Part shown: positions 27,859 to 37,970 of the stretch, piece by piece | Layout: each line of letters opens with the position of its first letter | Position numbering within the stretch: position 1 is the stretch's first letter | Source of the DNA: Candidatus Dadabacteria bacterium | GTDB lineage: Bacteria > Desulfobacterota_D > UBA1144 > Nemesobacterales > Nemesobacteraceae | Reading direction: 5' to 3' | DNA: 64,000 nucleotides | Assembly (NCBI GenBank): GCA_028823955.1 | Contig: JAPPFE010000035.1 | Span: forward strand, 1 to 64,000 | Program-made: the position numbers and the translations under genes | Notes under the pieces: model-generated | The model's input: only the letters and a program-made list of their open reading frames with translations | Databases searched by the model: none | What the model was told of the DNA's origin: nothing

Positions 27859-29418
27859 CTAGACATACTTTTCGTATTCTTTCTCGAAAAGCTCCGAAAG
27901 AGTACGAGCCTTGTGATCATATTCGTCCGGATCATCCCATGAAAGTCGAGGCTGTAGAAGAGTCGAATCGACTCCAGGGCAATCAACCGGCACGGAGAGG
28001 TCAAGTATAGGAACTTTGACAAACTCTCTGTCGTTAAGCAAACCGCTTACGGCTGCTGTAACAAGAGCTCTTGTGGATGGAAGAGGCATTCTCTTACCGA
28101 CCCCGAAAGGCCCGCCGGAAATTCCGGTATTTAGAAGCCATACGTTTACTTTGTGTTTTTCCATTCTCTCTTTCAGCATCGCTCCGTAGAACTTCGGAGG
28201 TCTTGGAAGAAAAGGAGACCCGAAACATGAGCTGAAAGTCGCCTGAGGTTTACTCACTCCCCTCTCGGTGCCGGCAACTTTCGCCGTGTAGCCCAGAAGG
28301 AAATAACGCATGGCTTGGTCGGAATCAAGCTTTGATATAGGGGGCAGGACTCCGAAAGCATCATAGGTAAGCATGAAAATACTTTTGGGAATACTGCCTA
28401 TTCCTTCCGGAACAATATTTTCGAGCATATCAATCTGGTATGCCCCGCGGGTATTCTCCGTATACCTGTCGCTGTCAAAATCTATCTTTCCTGTTTCCGG
28501 ATCAAGTTCGACATTTTCAAGAACCGAACCGAACTTAAGCGCTGCTTGATAAATCTCGGGTTCTGTAGTCGGGCTAAGCTTTATGGTCTTCGCATAACAG
28601 CCACCTTCGAAATTAAAAACCCCTTCATCAAACCAGCCATGTTCGTCATCTCCGATAAGCGCCCTTTCGGGATCAGCAGAAAGCGTGGTTTTCCCAGTTC
28701 CCGACAATCCGAAGAAAAGCGCCACATTTCCGTCCTTTCCGATGTTTGCCGAACAGTGCATTGGAAAAACGTTTTTTTCCGGCAGAAGAAAATTCATGGC
28801 GGCAAAAACGGATTTTTTCATTTCTCCCGCGTAGCGTGTACCACCGATAAGGGCAATTCTTCGGCTTAGGTTAAGAAATATAAAGGTTTCGCTGTTAAGA
28901 CCGTATTTTTCTGGGTTGTCTGCCTTAAAACCCGGGGCTGAAATGACTGTAAAACCCACTTCCTTATGCGGAAGCTCAGAAACGCCGGGTCGTATGAAGA
29001 GATTATTTACGAAAAGATTGTGCCAGGCGAATTCATTAATCACCCTCACGTTTGTTCTGTAGTCCGGATGAGCGCAGACCTGCAGGTCTCTCACGAAAAC
29101 GTCCTTCCCCTTGAAATAATCCATCACCTTCTCGTAAAAGTGATCAAATACCTCTGGTGATACGGGCTTGTTTACCGCTCCCCAGTCTATATTTTTTTCC
29201 GTGGAGGGCTCCTTTACCACAAATCTGTCCTTGGGGGATCTTCCAGTATGAGGGGAGGTGTAGCCTACAAAAGTTCCACTCTCGCCAATGTGTCCTTCGT
29301 TTCTCTTGATCGCCTCTTCGTAAAGCCTGGGAACGGAAAGGTTGTAGTATACTCCCGAAGGTTTCTTAAGTTGGTGTTTTTCTGAAAGCTCCTTTTCGAT
29401 TGAAAAATTCTCGGACAT
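27859..29418 (-). CDS. pckA: Phosphoenolpyruvate carboxykinase (ATP)
   Basis: RSPKDRFVV, FFGLSGTGKTTLSADPERALIGDDEHGW, NTGISGGPFGVGKRM motifs; probable start MSENFSIEK. Confidence 0.96.
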   Translation of the reverse strand: MSENFSIEKELSEKHQLKKPSGVYYNLSVPRLYEEAIKRNEGHIGESGTFVGYTSPHTGRSPKDRFVVKEPSTEKNIDWGAVNKPVSPEVFDHFYEKVMDYFKGKDVFVRDLQVCAHPDYRTNVRVINEFAWHNLFVNNLFIRPGVSELPHKEVGFTVISAPGFKADNPEKYGLNSETFIFLNLSRRIALIGGTRYAGEMKKSVFAAMNFLLPEKNVFPMHCSANIGKDGNVALFFGLSGTGKTTLSADPERALIGDDEHGWFDEGVFNFEGGCYAKTIKLSPTTEPEIYQAALKFGSVLENVELDPETGKIDFDSDRYTENTRGAYQIDMLENIVPEGIGSIPKSIFMLTYDAFGVLPPISKLDSDQAMRYFLLGYTAKVAGTERGVSKPQATFSSCFGSPFLPRPPKFYGAMLKERMEKHKVNVWLLNTGISGGPFGVGKRMPLPSTRALVTAAVSGLLNDREFVKVPILDLSVPVDCPGVDSTLLQPRLSWDDPDEYDHKARTLSELFEKEYEKYV

Positions 29419-29608
29419 GGTCGTCGCCTCCAAATTCCCTGTTACCTACAGATTTATGAGTAAAAATCTAGGAAAAAGTCAACTGTTTTATTAAAGGAGT
29501 TGTAAGATATATAAAGTTTCCCTTTTTGCAAGAACAAAAACCGAACTTGGCACCATATCCCTGTTCAATCCCCAGAATCCCGAGACCCAGACGGAGAACT
29601 CGTCCGAT

Positions 29609-30538
29609 TTATGTCTTCGCGTTAACTTCCGATATCCACTTTGTTATGGCATCTATCGAATCTTTGGGATTCTCTACGCAGTCGTGTTTCGCCCCCGGTA
29701 TATAGCGTAACGTCACATCTTCGTTGCCCGACTGATTCATTATGTTCTTAAGTTCCTTGGGTTCCCACACATCAACGATGTCGTCATCTTCTCCGTGGAT
29801 AAAGAGAACGGGAACCTTCACATTTTCTATAATTTCACAGGTTTTTGCATAGTAGGCCTGGGGTCCCCTCATATACCACCAAGTCCTGTAAGTAAACATC
29901 TCCCCGTCAACCGGGTTAAAAGAATCTCCCCAGGCTCTGTAGACGATAAATACCTGGTCGTTTTTCTTTTTCTCCGGATTCGGACCCAAAACCTCCCTGG
30001 CTTTCAGATAAATATCATCATAGGATGGAATACTCCTGTTTTTCTCAAGCCTTCTTTGCTGTGAATACGGCAGAGAATAGGAACACCCTTCCAGTATAAG
30101 GCCTTTTATCCCGAAAGAATCGGTCTGGGACGCATAGTAGACAGCCATGTTGGCCCCCAGGCTGTAGCCCAGCATGAAAATGTTGCGAAACCCTTCTTTT
30201 TGGAGAATATCCACCGATTCTTTCATCTCATGAATCGTGTCAGGAAAAATCCCCTCGCCCATTATCTGGCCCATAAACGCCATACGGGTATTTACAGAAA
30301 GCGTGCTTATATTTTTTTCCCTGAGAAGAGGGGGAAGTCTAAGGGGGGTTCCTCTCGTGAGAAAATGCCCCAATACTCCGTAGAGATTTATTATTATGGG
30401 AGATTCGTAAAGGTCTTCTTCCGACGCAAACTCAGGGGTGACAAGGAGAGAGTTCACCTCGAATCCGTCTTCAGTCTTATAGGTAAGGAGACTCTTCTGT
30501 TCGTTTCCCATCGCAGAATCAGATGAATCTTCTGTCAA
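29609..30538 (-). CDS. Alpha/beta hydrolase
   Basis: GYSLGAN nucleophile elbow, HGEDDDIVD acid region, AKHD histidine region. Confidence 0.82.
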   Translation of the reverse strand: MTEDSSDSAMGNEQKSLLTYKTEDGFEVNSLLVTPEFASEEDLYESPIIINLYGVLGHFLTRGTPLRLPPLLREKNISTLSVNTRMAFMGQIMGEGIFPDTIHEMKESVDILQKEGFRNIFMLGYSLGANMAVYYASQTDSFGIKGLILEGCSYSLPYSQQRRLEKNRSIPSYDDIYLKAREVLGPNPEKKKNDQVFIVYRAWGDSFNPVDGEMFTYRTWWYMRGPQAYYAKTCEIIENVKVPVLFIHGEDDDIVDVWEPKELKNIMNQSGNEDVTLRYIPGAKHDCVENPKDSIDAITKWISEVNAKT

Positions 30539-31421
30539 GCCATCTTATTATAATATCGCCCATTTCCTCTTCTTTTCCGTCGAGAGTATGGCCGGTATTG
30601 AGATAATATGCGGAAACATCGTCATTTCCGTTATCTATGGCTATTTGTGCAAGATTATGGGTCTCATCGGGTTTTACGAATTCATCGTTCCATCCCTGCA
30701 TGAGAAGAATCGGCAGTTTTATGTTCTTTATCTGCTCGTGGCTTTTTACGGCCCCCGCCTCCGGACCGGCGAGAAACCACCACGTCTTGTAAGTATATAT
30801 TTCGGTATGCTCCGGCCGGTAGGAGTTTCCTCTGGCCCTGAAAATAAGAATCGTTCTGTCCTGCTTTGAATCATGGGGATTATCGCCAAGTATCATCTTC
30901 GCTTCCTCGTATACCTCATCGTAGGAAGGCTGGCTTTCCCACTTATTCCATCTTCTTCTTATCGAGTCCGGGATAGAATAAGGAGTAGCGAGGGCAATCA
31001 CACCCTTTAGCAGCTCCGACTCGTCGGAATCCTGTTGGCCGCTTTTTACGGAGAGATACCTGAGAATCACCCCTCCACCCAGGCTGTAACCGGAAACAAT
31101 GATTTTCTCGTAACCGATTTCTCCCAAATATCTCACTACGCCGTCTATCTGCGAAATAGTGTCGTCCACTATTCCGAAGCCGAAGAAAAGCCCGAAATTG
31201 GCCAGTCTGGTATTTATTGCAATAGACGAATAGCCTGCCTTGGCGAGGATCGGCGGTAGGAATCTCTGGCTTCCGTCAAGAAAGTTCCCCAAAAACCCAT
31301 GAACATGGATAATTATAGTCTTTCTTTTTTCGGAGTCGTTATTAAGCGCTCTGTAGTAGAGGGCGTTAACCTTTCCTTTCCCGACTGGTACGGAAATCAG
31401 TTCCTGCTCTACATATTTCAT
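30519..31421 (-). CDS. Alpha/beta hydrolase (tandem paralog)
   Basis: HVHGFLGNF, GYSLGGG nucleophile elbow, QGWNDEFV, TGHT; overlaps the downstream paralog by 20 bp. Confidence 0.82.
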   Translation of the reverse strand: MKYVEQELISVPVGKGKVNALYYRALNNDSEKRKTIIIHVHGFLGNFLDGSQRFLPPILAKAGYSSIAINTRLANFGLFFGFGIVDDTISQIDGVVRYLGEIGYEKIIVSGYSLGGGVILRYLSVKSGQQDSDESELLKGVIALATPYSIPDSIRRRWNKWESQPSYDEVYEEAKMILGDNPHDSKQDRTILIFRARGNSYRPEHTEIYTYKTWWFLAGPEAGAVKSHEQIKNIKLPILLMQGWNDEFVKPDETHNLAQIAIDNGNDDVSAYYLNTGHTLDGKEEEMGDIIIRWLDRRFI

Positions 31422-31563
31422 TATTAGACACGGTTTTTTTAAGAAGTACTGATATTATAAAAGTCCTGCGGGCAAGTCAATAGCGGTGGCAATGAACTCC
31501 GATGATTGATAGGAACCTTAGCACTCGGAGATACCTCGAATCGTTTGCCTGAAATCGGTAAAT

Positions 31564-31800
31564 TCAGCAATCCGCAGTTTCTATTGTGACTGAATCAGGA
31601 TTTTGCATTAGAAAATCAGCTTTTTTCTTCGCCTCTGCCCAGTCCGGAGCCTCTCCAATCTTTACGAGCGTGTTTTTTGCGGTGGCTTTGAGGAAAAGAT
31701 GCCCCGTTTTCTTACTCCAGAAAATCTGCCAGTTATCCCCTTGGAAGTCTCTTAGCCATCCGAAAGGGAAAAATCCAGAATAATCACTGCCGGACTTCAT
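31564..31800 (-). CDS. Small hypothetical protein (78 aa)
   Basis: Open frame with start and stop between neighbours; sequence plausible but no recognised domain. Confidence 0.5.
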   Translation of the reverse strand: MKSGSDYSGFFPFGWLRDFQGDNWQIFWSKKTGHLFLKATAKNTLVKIGEAPDWAEAKKKADFLMQNPDSVTIETADC

Positions 31801-31836
31801 GTGTTTTTTCTCCCCCTGCGTTCCGTAATTATTTTG

Positions 31837-31862
31837 AAAACCGGGTGGAAATACCCGGTTTT
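31837..31862. terminator. Hairpin, possible terminator downstream of nth
   Basis: AAAACCGGGT-ggaaat-ACCCGGTTTT perfect inverted repeat; weak T-tract. Confidence 0.5.
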
Positions 31863-31906
31863 GCGCACAAAGCGCTTTCCAAAAACCTCTTTAACGCTAA
31901 CAGCTC

Positions 31907-32569
31907 TCACGATGCGTAAAGCTCCTCGAAATACAGGCATACATGGGATATTCCGCACTTCGAACATACGGGCTTTCTAGCCTTGCAGACATTTCTCCCG
32001 TGATCGCCCAGAGAATTTGAAAAAAATGTCCAGTCTTTTTCCGGAATGCACTTTCTAAGATCAAATTCAATCTTAACGGGATCGGAATTCGAGGTAAGAC
32101 CAAGTCGGCGGCTTAACCTCATTATATGGGTGTCAACTATTATTCCAGGTTTTCTGAAATAATTGCCGATTATAACATTTGCCGTCTTCCTTCCGACTCC
32201 CGGAAGTTTGACTAGCTCTTCCATCTCACAAGGGACTTCCCCCTCGTGTTTTTCTATTATCTCCCTGGAACAGTTTATTATCGCTTTTGCCTTATTTCTG
32301 TAAAAACCCGTTGATCTCACATCGTTTTGGAGTTCTTCCTCTGATGCACAGGAAAATGCCCCTAGGTCCGGGTACTTCTTGAAAAGTCCCGGGGTTATCA
32401 TATTTACTCGTTTATCCGTACACTGGGCAGAGAGAATAGATCCGACCAGAAGCTCCGATGCGTTCTTAAAAGCTAGATGACATTTTGCGTCCGGATAGGT
32501 TTTCTTCAGAAATTGAAGAATCTTCCGTGCTTTCTTTTTTACATCTTGGGTATTCATCCTGAACAGCAA
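31907..32569 (-). CDS. nth: Endonuclease III
   Basis: LVGSILSAQCTDKRVN, LVKLPGVGRKTANVIIGNYF HhH motif, C-x6-C-x2-C-x5-C Fe-S cluster at the C-terminus. Confidence 0.95.
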   Translation of the reverse strand: MLFRMNTQDVKKKARKILQFLKKTYPDAKCHLAFKNASELLVGSILSAQCTDKRVNMITPGLFKKYPDLGAFSCASEEELQNDVRSTGFYRNKAKAIINCSREIIEKHEGEVPCEMEELVKLPGVGRKTANVIIGNYFRKPGIIVDTHIMRLSRRLGLTSNSDPVKIEFDLRKCIPEKDWTFFSNSLGDHGRNVCKARKPVCSKCGISHVCLYFEELYAS

Positions 32570-32725
32570 AATATATACGTGAAACTTTTTAAGCTACAAG
32601 CTGATGCAGTCAGAAGGGTAAGGGAGCCTCCTTTGAACTTTTTCCACACTGCCATCTTGTCCGCATAAAAGTGCTTTCTCGAAGACAATCGGGATAGGGG
32701 GGAATCTCGCAATTCCGCCCCTCCC

Positions 32726-32761
32726 ACACCACCACGCGTACGGGTCCGTACGTGGCGGTTC
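32726..32761 (-). ncRNA. Group II intron domain V-like hairpin
   Basis: Minus strand GAACCGCCACGTACGGACCCGTACGCGTGGTGGTGTG forms a DV-like stem just after the RT stop codon, followed by a DVI-like hairpin. Confidence 0.75.
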
Positions 32762-32773
32762 GATAGATTTAAG

Positions 32774-34177
32774 CTACTGAATCGGACAACAGGAAGCAAG
32801 ACCAAGTTTCACAAGGGCATCATTCGGCAAAGCTATTGACAGCGCGGGACTCGCACTGATCCTCCACGGCCCGTGGGGACTGCCCGCGGTCTGCGCCGCC
32901 AAGTCCCTGTCGACCCCAAGACGACGTAATGCCTTGAACCGTGTGCGCCCCCTTTTCCACTGACGCCACGCTATGGCGCGTATCCGCCGCCTTATCCACT
33001 TGTCGAGTCTCCTCAACACCTCAGGAGTCTCGCACTTGCCGAAATACCCTCGCCACCCAGTTATATAGCGGGACAGCTCCTTGATAAGCTTAGTCAGACT
33101 TGTGCCCTTTACGCACCGCGTAAGCTCCCGCACCCTCTGCTTGAACCTGCCCAAAGCTTTTGGCGCTACACGACGCTTCGGCGCAGCTCCGGGCGTAAAG
33201 CTGAATCCCAGAAACGACCGTCTCGCAGGACGGTCTACCGCGCTTTTGGCCGCATTCACCACAAGCTTGAGCCTCTTCCCGAGAAACCCCGCTACCCCTT
33301 CCATCACCCGCTTCCCCGCTCGCCGTGACCGCACATAGATGTTACAGTCATCGGCATAACGCACGAATCGGTGCCCTCTCCTCTCGAGTTCCTTGTCAAG
33401 AACATCAAGCATAAGGTTTGACAGCAGCGGCGACAGCGGGCCGCCTTGGGGCACCCCCATCACCGTCGGACTTACCAGCCCTCCCTCAAGCACTCCGGAG
33501 TTAAGATATCCGCGTATAAGCTTGAGTATCCGCTTGTCCTCTACTCTTCTGGATAAAAGCCCCATCAGTATGTCGTGGTTCACCTTGTCAAAGAACTTCT
33601 CAAGATCAAGATCCACCACTATACGATAGCCCGCGCGAATATGCTCCTGCGCGCGTCTTATCGCCTGATGGGCCGAGCGTCCGGGCCGAAACCCGTAGCT
33701 GCTCTCGGAGAAACTGCTGTCCCACCGCTTCCCCAGCACCTGCCCCACCGCCTGCTGGATGAACCGGTCAAGCACAGTGGGCACCCCTAGCGGCCTCTTC
33801 CCCCCTCCCCCCTTCGGTATCTCCACTCGCCTTACCGGCTGGGGACTGTAGCTGCCTTCGAGCAGCCGGGCCCTGATTCCGGGCCAATGCTCCCTAAGAT
33901 AATCGCCCAGCTCTTCGACGGTCATTCCGTCTGATCCGGGCGCTCCCTTGTTGCGCCGGACTCGCTCCAGCGCCTTGCACAGATTGCCGGGCTCCAACAC
34001 CTCTTCCAGTGTCGGCCCAGCCGCCGGGCGTTCGGTATCGACTCGCGCCACGCAGACTTCGGTCCCTTCGCAAGACCCGCTTCGGGCTTCACCCTCGCTT
34101 CTTTTGCCAAAGGCCAGCTTAAGCTGGATTTTCTGCCGCTCTGCCTGCATGAGCTCGCCGCCCTCACTCCCTTCCAT
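32774..34177 (-). CDS. ltrA: Group II intron-encoded reverse transcriptase/maturase, no evident HNH endonuclease domain
   Basis: KGAPGSDGMTVEEL, VPTVLDRFIQQA, SSYGFRPGRSAHQA, PQGGPLSPLLSNLMLD, FVRYADDCNIYV (YADD), maturase domain. Confidence 0.95.
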   Translation of the reverse strand: MEGSEGGELMQAERQKIQLKLAFGKRSEGEARSGSCEGTEVCVARVDTERPAAGPTLEEVLEPGNLCKALERVRRNKGAPGSDGMTVEELGDYLREHWPGIRARLLEGSYSPQPVRRVEIPKGGGGKRPLGVPTVLDRFIQQAVGQVLGKRWDSSFSESSYGFRPGRSAHQAIRRAQEHIRAGYRIVVDLDLEKFFDKVNHDILMGLLSRRVEDKRILKLIRGYLNSGVLEGGLVSPTVMGVPQGGPLSPLLSNLMLDVLDKELERRGHRFVRYADDCNIYVRSRRAGKRVMEGVAGFLGKRLKLVVNAAKSAVDRPARRSFLGFSFTPGAAPKRRVAPKALGRFKQRVRELTRCVKGTSLTKLIKELSRYITGWRGYFGKCETPEVLRRLDKWIRRRIRAIAWRQWKRGRTRFKALRRLGVDRDLAAQTAGSPHGPWRISASPALSIALPNDALVKLGLASCCPIQ

Positions 34178-34552
34178 CGTTCGGGCCTTCGTTGCTTCGC
34201 AACTACTATGCCCTCTGCTGACTTCTGCGCCGCGTTAACGATCCTTGCGAATCGCTCAGTCCCTCTCCGGGACACAGCGCAGACCTCCCGAGGTAAGACC
34301 AGCCGCCTTCACCGCGCACCCGCCGAATTTACCCAAACGGCACTTGATGACTATGGACTTCGCGATCATTAGCTCGCTCGTCCGACCGCACAGGCCTCGT
34401 ATCCGGTTCTTGTCCATCGGGTCGCGGCTTTGCTGCGCGCTTCCTTCAGACAAAGCCTCGCGACTTTGCCCTTGCGCTTCGCTAATACTTCACCGCCATC
34501 AGGTTGTACAGAAGACTTACACTTCCGAGCTGCTGGTCATGCTCGGCACACT

Positions 34553-34592
34553 AAAAAAAGGGGGAAATGAAATTCTCAAGTCCCCCTTTTTT
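34553..34592 (-). terminator. Rho-independent terminator of the ferredoxin gene
   Basis: Minus strand AAAAAAGGGGGA...TCCCCCTTTTTTT; the group II intron begins 2 nt after the T-tract. Confidence 0.85.
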
Positions 34593-34619
34593 CTCTTTAA
34601 AGTACGTTCTTACTGAATT

Positions 34620-34886
34620 TTAGTCATTTCTGGCCGGTTCAAGGCCCTCTTTGCCCTCGAAAAAGTCTTTGTTTATGTCAATGAACTTCTGCCATTTCTC
34701 GGGCAATTCATCTTCGTGAAATATGGCATCCACCGGACAGGGGTCTACGCACGCTCCGCAATCTATACATTCATCAGGATGTATGATCAGTTGATCATCT
34801 CCCTCATATATGCAATCGACCGGGCACGCTTCAACACAAGCCTTGTCCTTCACTCCGATACATGGTTCGGCAATTATGTATGCCAT
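34620..34886 (-). CDS. Ferredoxin, 7Fe/2[4Fe-4S]-type (FdxA-like)
   Basis: [54 protein letters not shown]. Confidence 0.93.
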   Translation of the reverse strand: MAYIIAEPCIGVKDKACVEACPVDCIYEGDDQLIIHPDECIDCGACVDPCPVDAIFHEDELPEKWQKFIDINKDFFEGKEGLEPARND

Positions 34887-34992
34887 CTTTGAACCCTCCG
34901 AATTGGCACGTTACTACTTTACTAACTTATCATTTCTATACTAACTAAAGCACTTTCAAATAAAAGGCATCCGGATAATTGACACTTTATAT

Positions 34993-35331
34993 TCATTCTC
35001 CTTCCTGAGAAGGTTCCAAAGGTTCTTCAACAGGCGGAGAGGTTTCTTCAAACATTTCAATCGGCGATTTCTCCACCACCGAACCCGATATTGATTTTAC
35101 GGAAGTGTAACCGAGAAAAAGCGAGGTAATTACGAATATGAGCCCAAAGAGCCTGGTCATCTTCACAAGAAAAGGCATTGCACCGCTCGAACCAAAGAGC
35201 GACTCCGAACTTCCGCCTCCAAACATTGAACCTATGTCCGCGGACTTGCTCGGCTGAAGCAGTATGATCAGTACAAGAAGGATGCTGACAACAATATGAA
35301 TAATTTTCACCGACGGTATTAAGAACTCCAA
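34993..35331 (-). CDS. secG: Preprotein translocase subunit SecG
   Basis: IHIVVSILLVLIILLQPSKSADIGSMFGGGSSESLFGSSGAMPFLVKMTRL. Confidence 0.93.
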   Translation of the reverse strand: MEFLIPSVKIIHIVVSILLVLIILLQPSKSADIGSMFGGGSSESLFGSSGAMPFLVKMTRLFGLIFVITSLFLGYTSVKSISGSVVEKSPIEMFEETSPPVEEPLEPSQEGE

Positions 35332-35334
35332 TTT

Positions 35335-36129
35335 TTAACCCCCTACGGACTTTATTATTCTAAAAAAAGAGTCAGCTGAAAGACTTGCTCCTCCAACCAG
35401 AACCCCGCCAACTTCATCAACAGACATTATCTTTTCTATATTACCCGTTTTGACGCTTCCGCCATATAAAACTTTCACACTACCGCCCAAACCGGGAAAC
35501 ATCTCGGTTAAAAGCTCCCGTATATATCCGTGAACCTCAGCTATTTCCGAAGAAGTGGCATTTTTCCCCGTTCCTATGGCCCAGACCGGCTCGTATGCTA
35601 TGACGATATCTGAAATCCGTTCCTCATCCAGATCATGCAGCGCATTTTCTATCTGGGTCTTTGTCGGCGAGAAAAGCAGTTCTTTTCTCGCCGAAATGTC
35701 TTCACTTCCACGGATTGCTTCTTCCCTCTGGACTTCGGTTTCTCCCACGCAGAGAATTATTTTCAACCCGCAGGAGATTGATAGCAGAAGTTTTTCACGG
35801 ATTTGCTCATCAGTTTCCCCGAGGATGTGCCTTCTCTCCGAATGGCCAATAATAACCCAATTGCATCCGGCGTCTAAAAGCATCGGCGCGGAAATCTCAC
35901 CAGTGAACGCCCCGCTTATCCTGCCGAAAACGTTTTGAGCCCCAAGATCTATGTTTGAACCCGAGATGCGTCTCCCTACCACGTCGAGAACCGTATAGGG
36001 AGGCACAAGCACTACCTGACATGCGTCGTAATCTTCTCCAAGCAGGCTGACTATTGCACCGGATAACTCCAGTGCTTCCTCCCGAAGCAAATTCATTTTC
36101 CAGTTTCCAACGACAAGCTTTTTATCCAT
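35335..36129 (-). CDS. tpiA: Triosephosphate isomerase
   Basis: VVGNWKMN, IIGHSERR, AYEPVWAIGTGKNA, LYGGSVK motifs. Confidence 0.97.
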   Translation of the reverse strand: MDKKLVVGNWKMNLLREEALELSGAIVSLLGEDYDACQVVLVPPYTVLDVVGRRISGSNIDLGAQNVFGRISGAFTGEISAPMLLDAGCNWVIIGHSERRHILGETDEQIREKLLLSISCGLKIILCVGETEVQREEAIRGSEDISARKELLFSPTKTQIENALHDLDEERISDIVIAYEPVWAIGTGKNATSSEIAEVHGYIRELLTEMFPGLGGSVKVLYGGSVKTGNIEKIMSVDEVGGVLVGGASLSADSFFRIIKSVGG

Positions 36130-36226
36130 TTAGTACCCCGTGACGAAAATTTGTCTTATCCAGAAAAAGCGAGAAAGCTACTTCCTGATCACAAGCAATG
36201 CAAGCTTTTTTCTCTCCAAAAAATAC

Positions 36227-37366
36227 TTAACCCAAAAATTCACCCAGCCTTCTTATTCCCTCCCGTATGGAGTCAACCGACGTCGTATAGGAAAACCTGA
36301 GATAATCCCTTCCCCTGTCGCTGAAATCTATTCCGGGAGTTACGCCCACGTGGCAGTTCTCAAGAATATCAAATGCGAGGCTCCAGGAGTCTCGGCTCCA
36401 TCGAGAGGAATTCACGAAAACGTAGAACGCCCCCTTGGGCTCAACCGAAATATCAAATCCAACCGAGGAAAGCCCTTTTATCATCTCCTTCCTTCTTCTG
36501 TCAAACTCAGTCACCATTGCCTCGCTTCCCCCACCCCTCTTCACTTCCTCAATAGCGGCAACTCCTGCTTTCTGAACAAAAGATCCGGCGGAAATAAAGA
36601 GATTCTGCTGAAGCTTCTGCACGTACCTTACAAGGTCTTCCGGAACTATCATGTAACCAAGACGCCAACCTGTCATGGAGTAGAATTTAGCGAAGCCGTT
36701 TATCGCTATGGCGTTATCGGTGAATTCCAGAATGGAGTTAACGCGCGCGCCATAGACAAGACCGTGGTAGATTTCATCTGAAATCACGAAAAGACCCATC
36801 TCGGACAGTTCCTGGAGAACTTCTCTGTCCATAACCGCCCCGGTGGGATTCGCGGGAGAATTTACGAGAATAGCCTTTGTCTTTTTGCCGATATTCTTTC
36901 TGATTTCCGCAGGATCAACCTGATAACCGTCCCTTTCGTAAACAGGTATTTTCTTTGCGACTCCTCTCGCAACGCTTATTATCTGCGGATAACACGCGTA
37001 ATGCGGGTCCGTTATCAATATTTCATCCCCGGGGTTAAGAACGGTCAGCATTGCCAGCAAGAGCGCCGGGGAGCTGCCTATAGTTATTATTACCCTTTCA
37101 TACCCCACCTCTATTCCATAAGTACGGCTGTAATCCTCCGCGACGCTCTGGCGGAGCTCATCAATCCCAAGACTGCTTGTGTACTTGGTGTAACCTTTTT
37201 CTATCCATTTCGCGGCAGCAGAACATATTTCATCGGGAGTATTGAAATCAGGTTCTCCAACCTCGAAATGTATCACGTCTCGACCTTCATCCTCAAGGCG
37301 CTTAGCCCTCTCGAGGATATCCATTACGTAGAAAGGTTCTATGTTTTTAACCAAATCTGAAATCAT
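36227..37366 (-). CDS. Class I/II pyridoxal phosphate-dependent aminotransferase
   Basis: VGEPDFNTPDEI, SPANPTGAVMDREVL, AINGFAKFYSMTGWRLGY (PLP Lys region). Confidence 0.93.
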   Translation of the reverse strand: MISDLVKNIEPFYVMDILERAKRLEDEGRDVIHFEVGEPDFNTPDEICSAAAKWIEKGYTKYTSSLGIDELRQSVAEDYSRTYGIEVGYERVIITIGSSPALLLAMLTVLNPGDEILITDPHYACYPQIISVARGVAKKIPVYERDGYQVDPAEIRKNIGKKTKAILVNSPANPTGAVMDREVLQELSEMGLFVISDEIYHGLVYGARVNSILEFTDNAIAINGFAKFYSMTGWRLGYMIVPEDLVRYVQKLQQNLFISAGSFVQKAGVAAIEEVKRGGGSEAMVTEFDRRRKEMIKGLSSVGFDISVEPKGAFYVFVNSSRWSRDSWSLAFDILENCHVGVTPGIDFSDRGRDYLRFSYTTSVDSIREGIRRLGEFLG

Positions 37367-37404
37367 GTTGTGAAATCGCTCTTGGAATCAAGCAAAACAA
37401 AAAA

Positions 37405-37920
37405 TTAATCCTGTGTGGAGCCGAACCGCTGGTTGATCTGTTTTACAAGAAGATCCTTTTTAAGCCGTCTTAGCCTGTCAAAAAACAATATACCATCAAG
37501 ATGGTCAATTTCATGCTGAAGTACCCTTGACAACATTCCGTCCGCATCAATTGTGAAGCGCTTTCCTTTTCTATTGAGGGCAGATACACGAACGCGGTTT
37601 TTTCTTCTTACGTCCGCAAAAAATCCAGGTACGCTGAGACAACCTTCCTCTCCCACTTGGAACCCTTGAGAGGAAACAATCTCGGGATTTATAAGCTCGT
37701 AGAACTCCCTTTCTTCACTCTCAGGTAAAGGTACATCAACTACCAGGGCCCGGATATTCCTACCGATCTGTGGAGCCGCAAGTCCGATGCCATCTGCATC
37801 GCGGAGCGTCTCCGTCATATCATCCAAAAGACGTTCAAGGCCCTCACCTAACTCCTCCACGGGCAGGGATTTTCTCTTTAACTCAGGGGCGGGATAAACA
37901 AGGATATCAAGCAAAGGCAT
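37405..37920 (-). CDS. def: Peptide deformylase
   Basis: GIGLAAPQIG, EEGCLSVPG, LQHEIDHLDGILF motifs. Confidence 0.96.
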   Translation of the reverse strand: MPLLDILVYPAPELKRKSLPVEELGEGLERLLDDMTETLRDADGIGLAAPQIGRNIRALVVDVPLPESEEREFYELINPEIVSSQGFQVGEEGCLSVPGFFADVRRKNRVRVSALNRKGKRFTIDADGMLSRVLQHEIDHLDGILFFDRLRRLKKDLLVKQINQRFGSTQD

Positions 37921-37970
37921 CTGCGACGCTTATAATAGAAGGGTTGTTAGCAGACCTACGCCGTGGTCTG

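Larger units (their letters stand above)
32688..34551 (-). mobile_element. Group II intron (class C-like), about 1.86 kb, with intron-encoded reverse transcriptase
   Basis: Minus strand starts GTGTGCCGAGCATG (GUGYG-type 5' end) and ends ...CCCGAT after DV/DVI-like hairpins; encodes an RT; inserted immediately after a terminator T-tract. Ends are approximate to a few bp. Confidence 0.85.

Noticed and set aside
31515-31540. TTAGCACTC near 31519, resembling half of a CIRCE element
   Set aside because: No matching GAGTGCTAA half-site follows at the right spacing; not upstream of a heat-shock gene.
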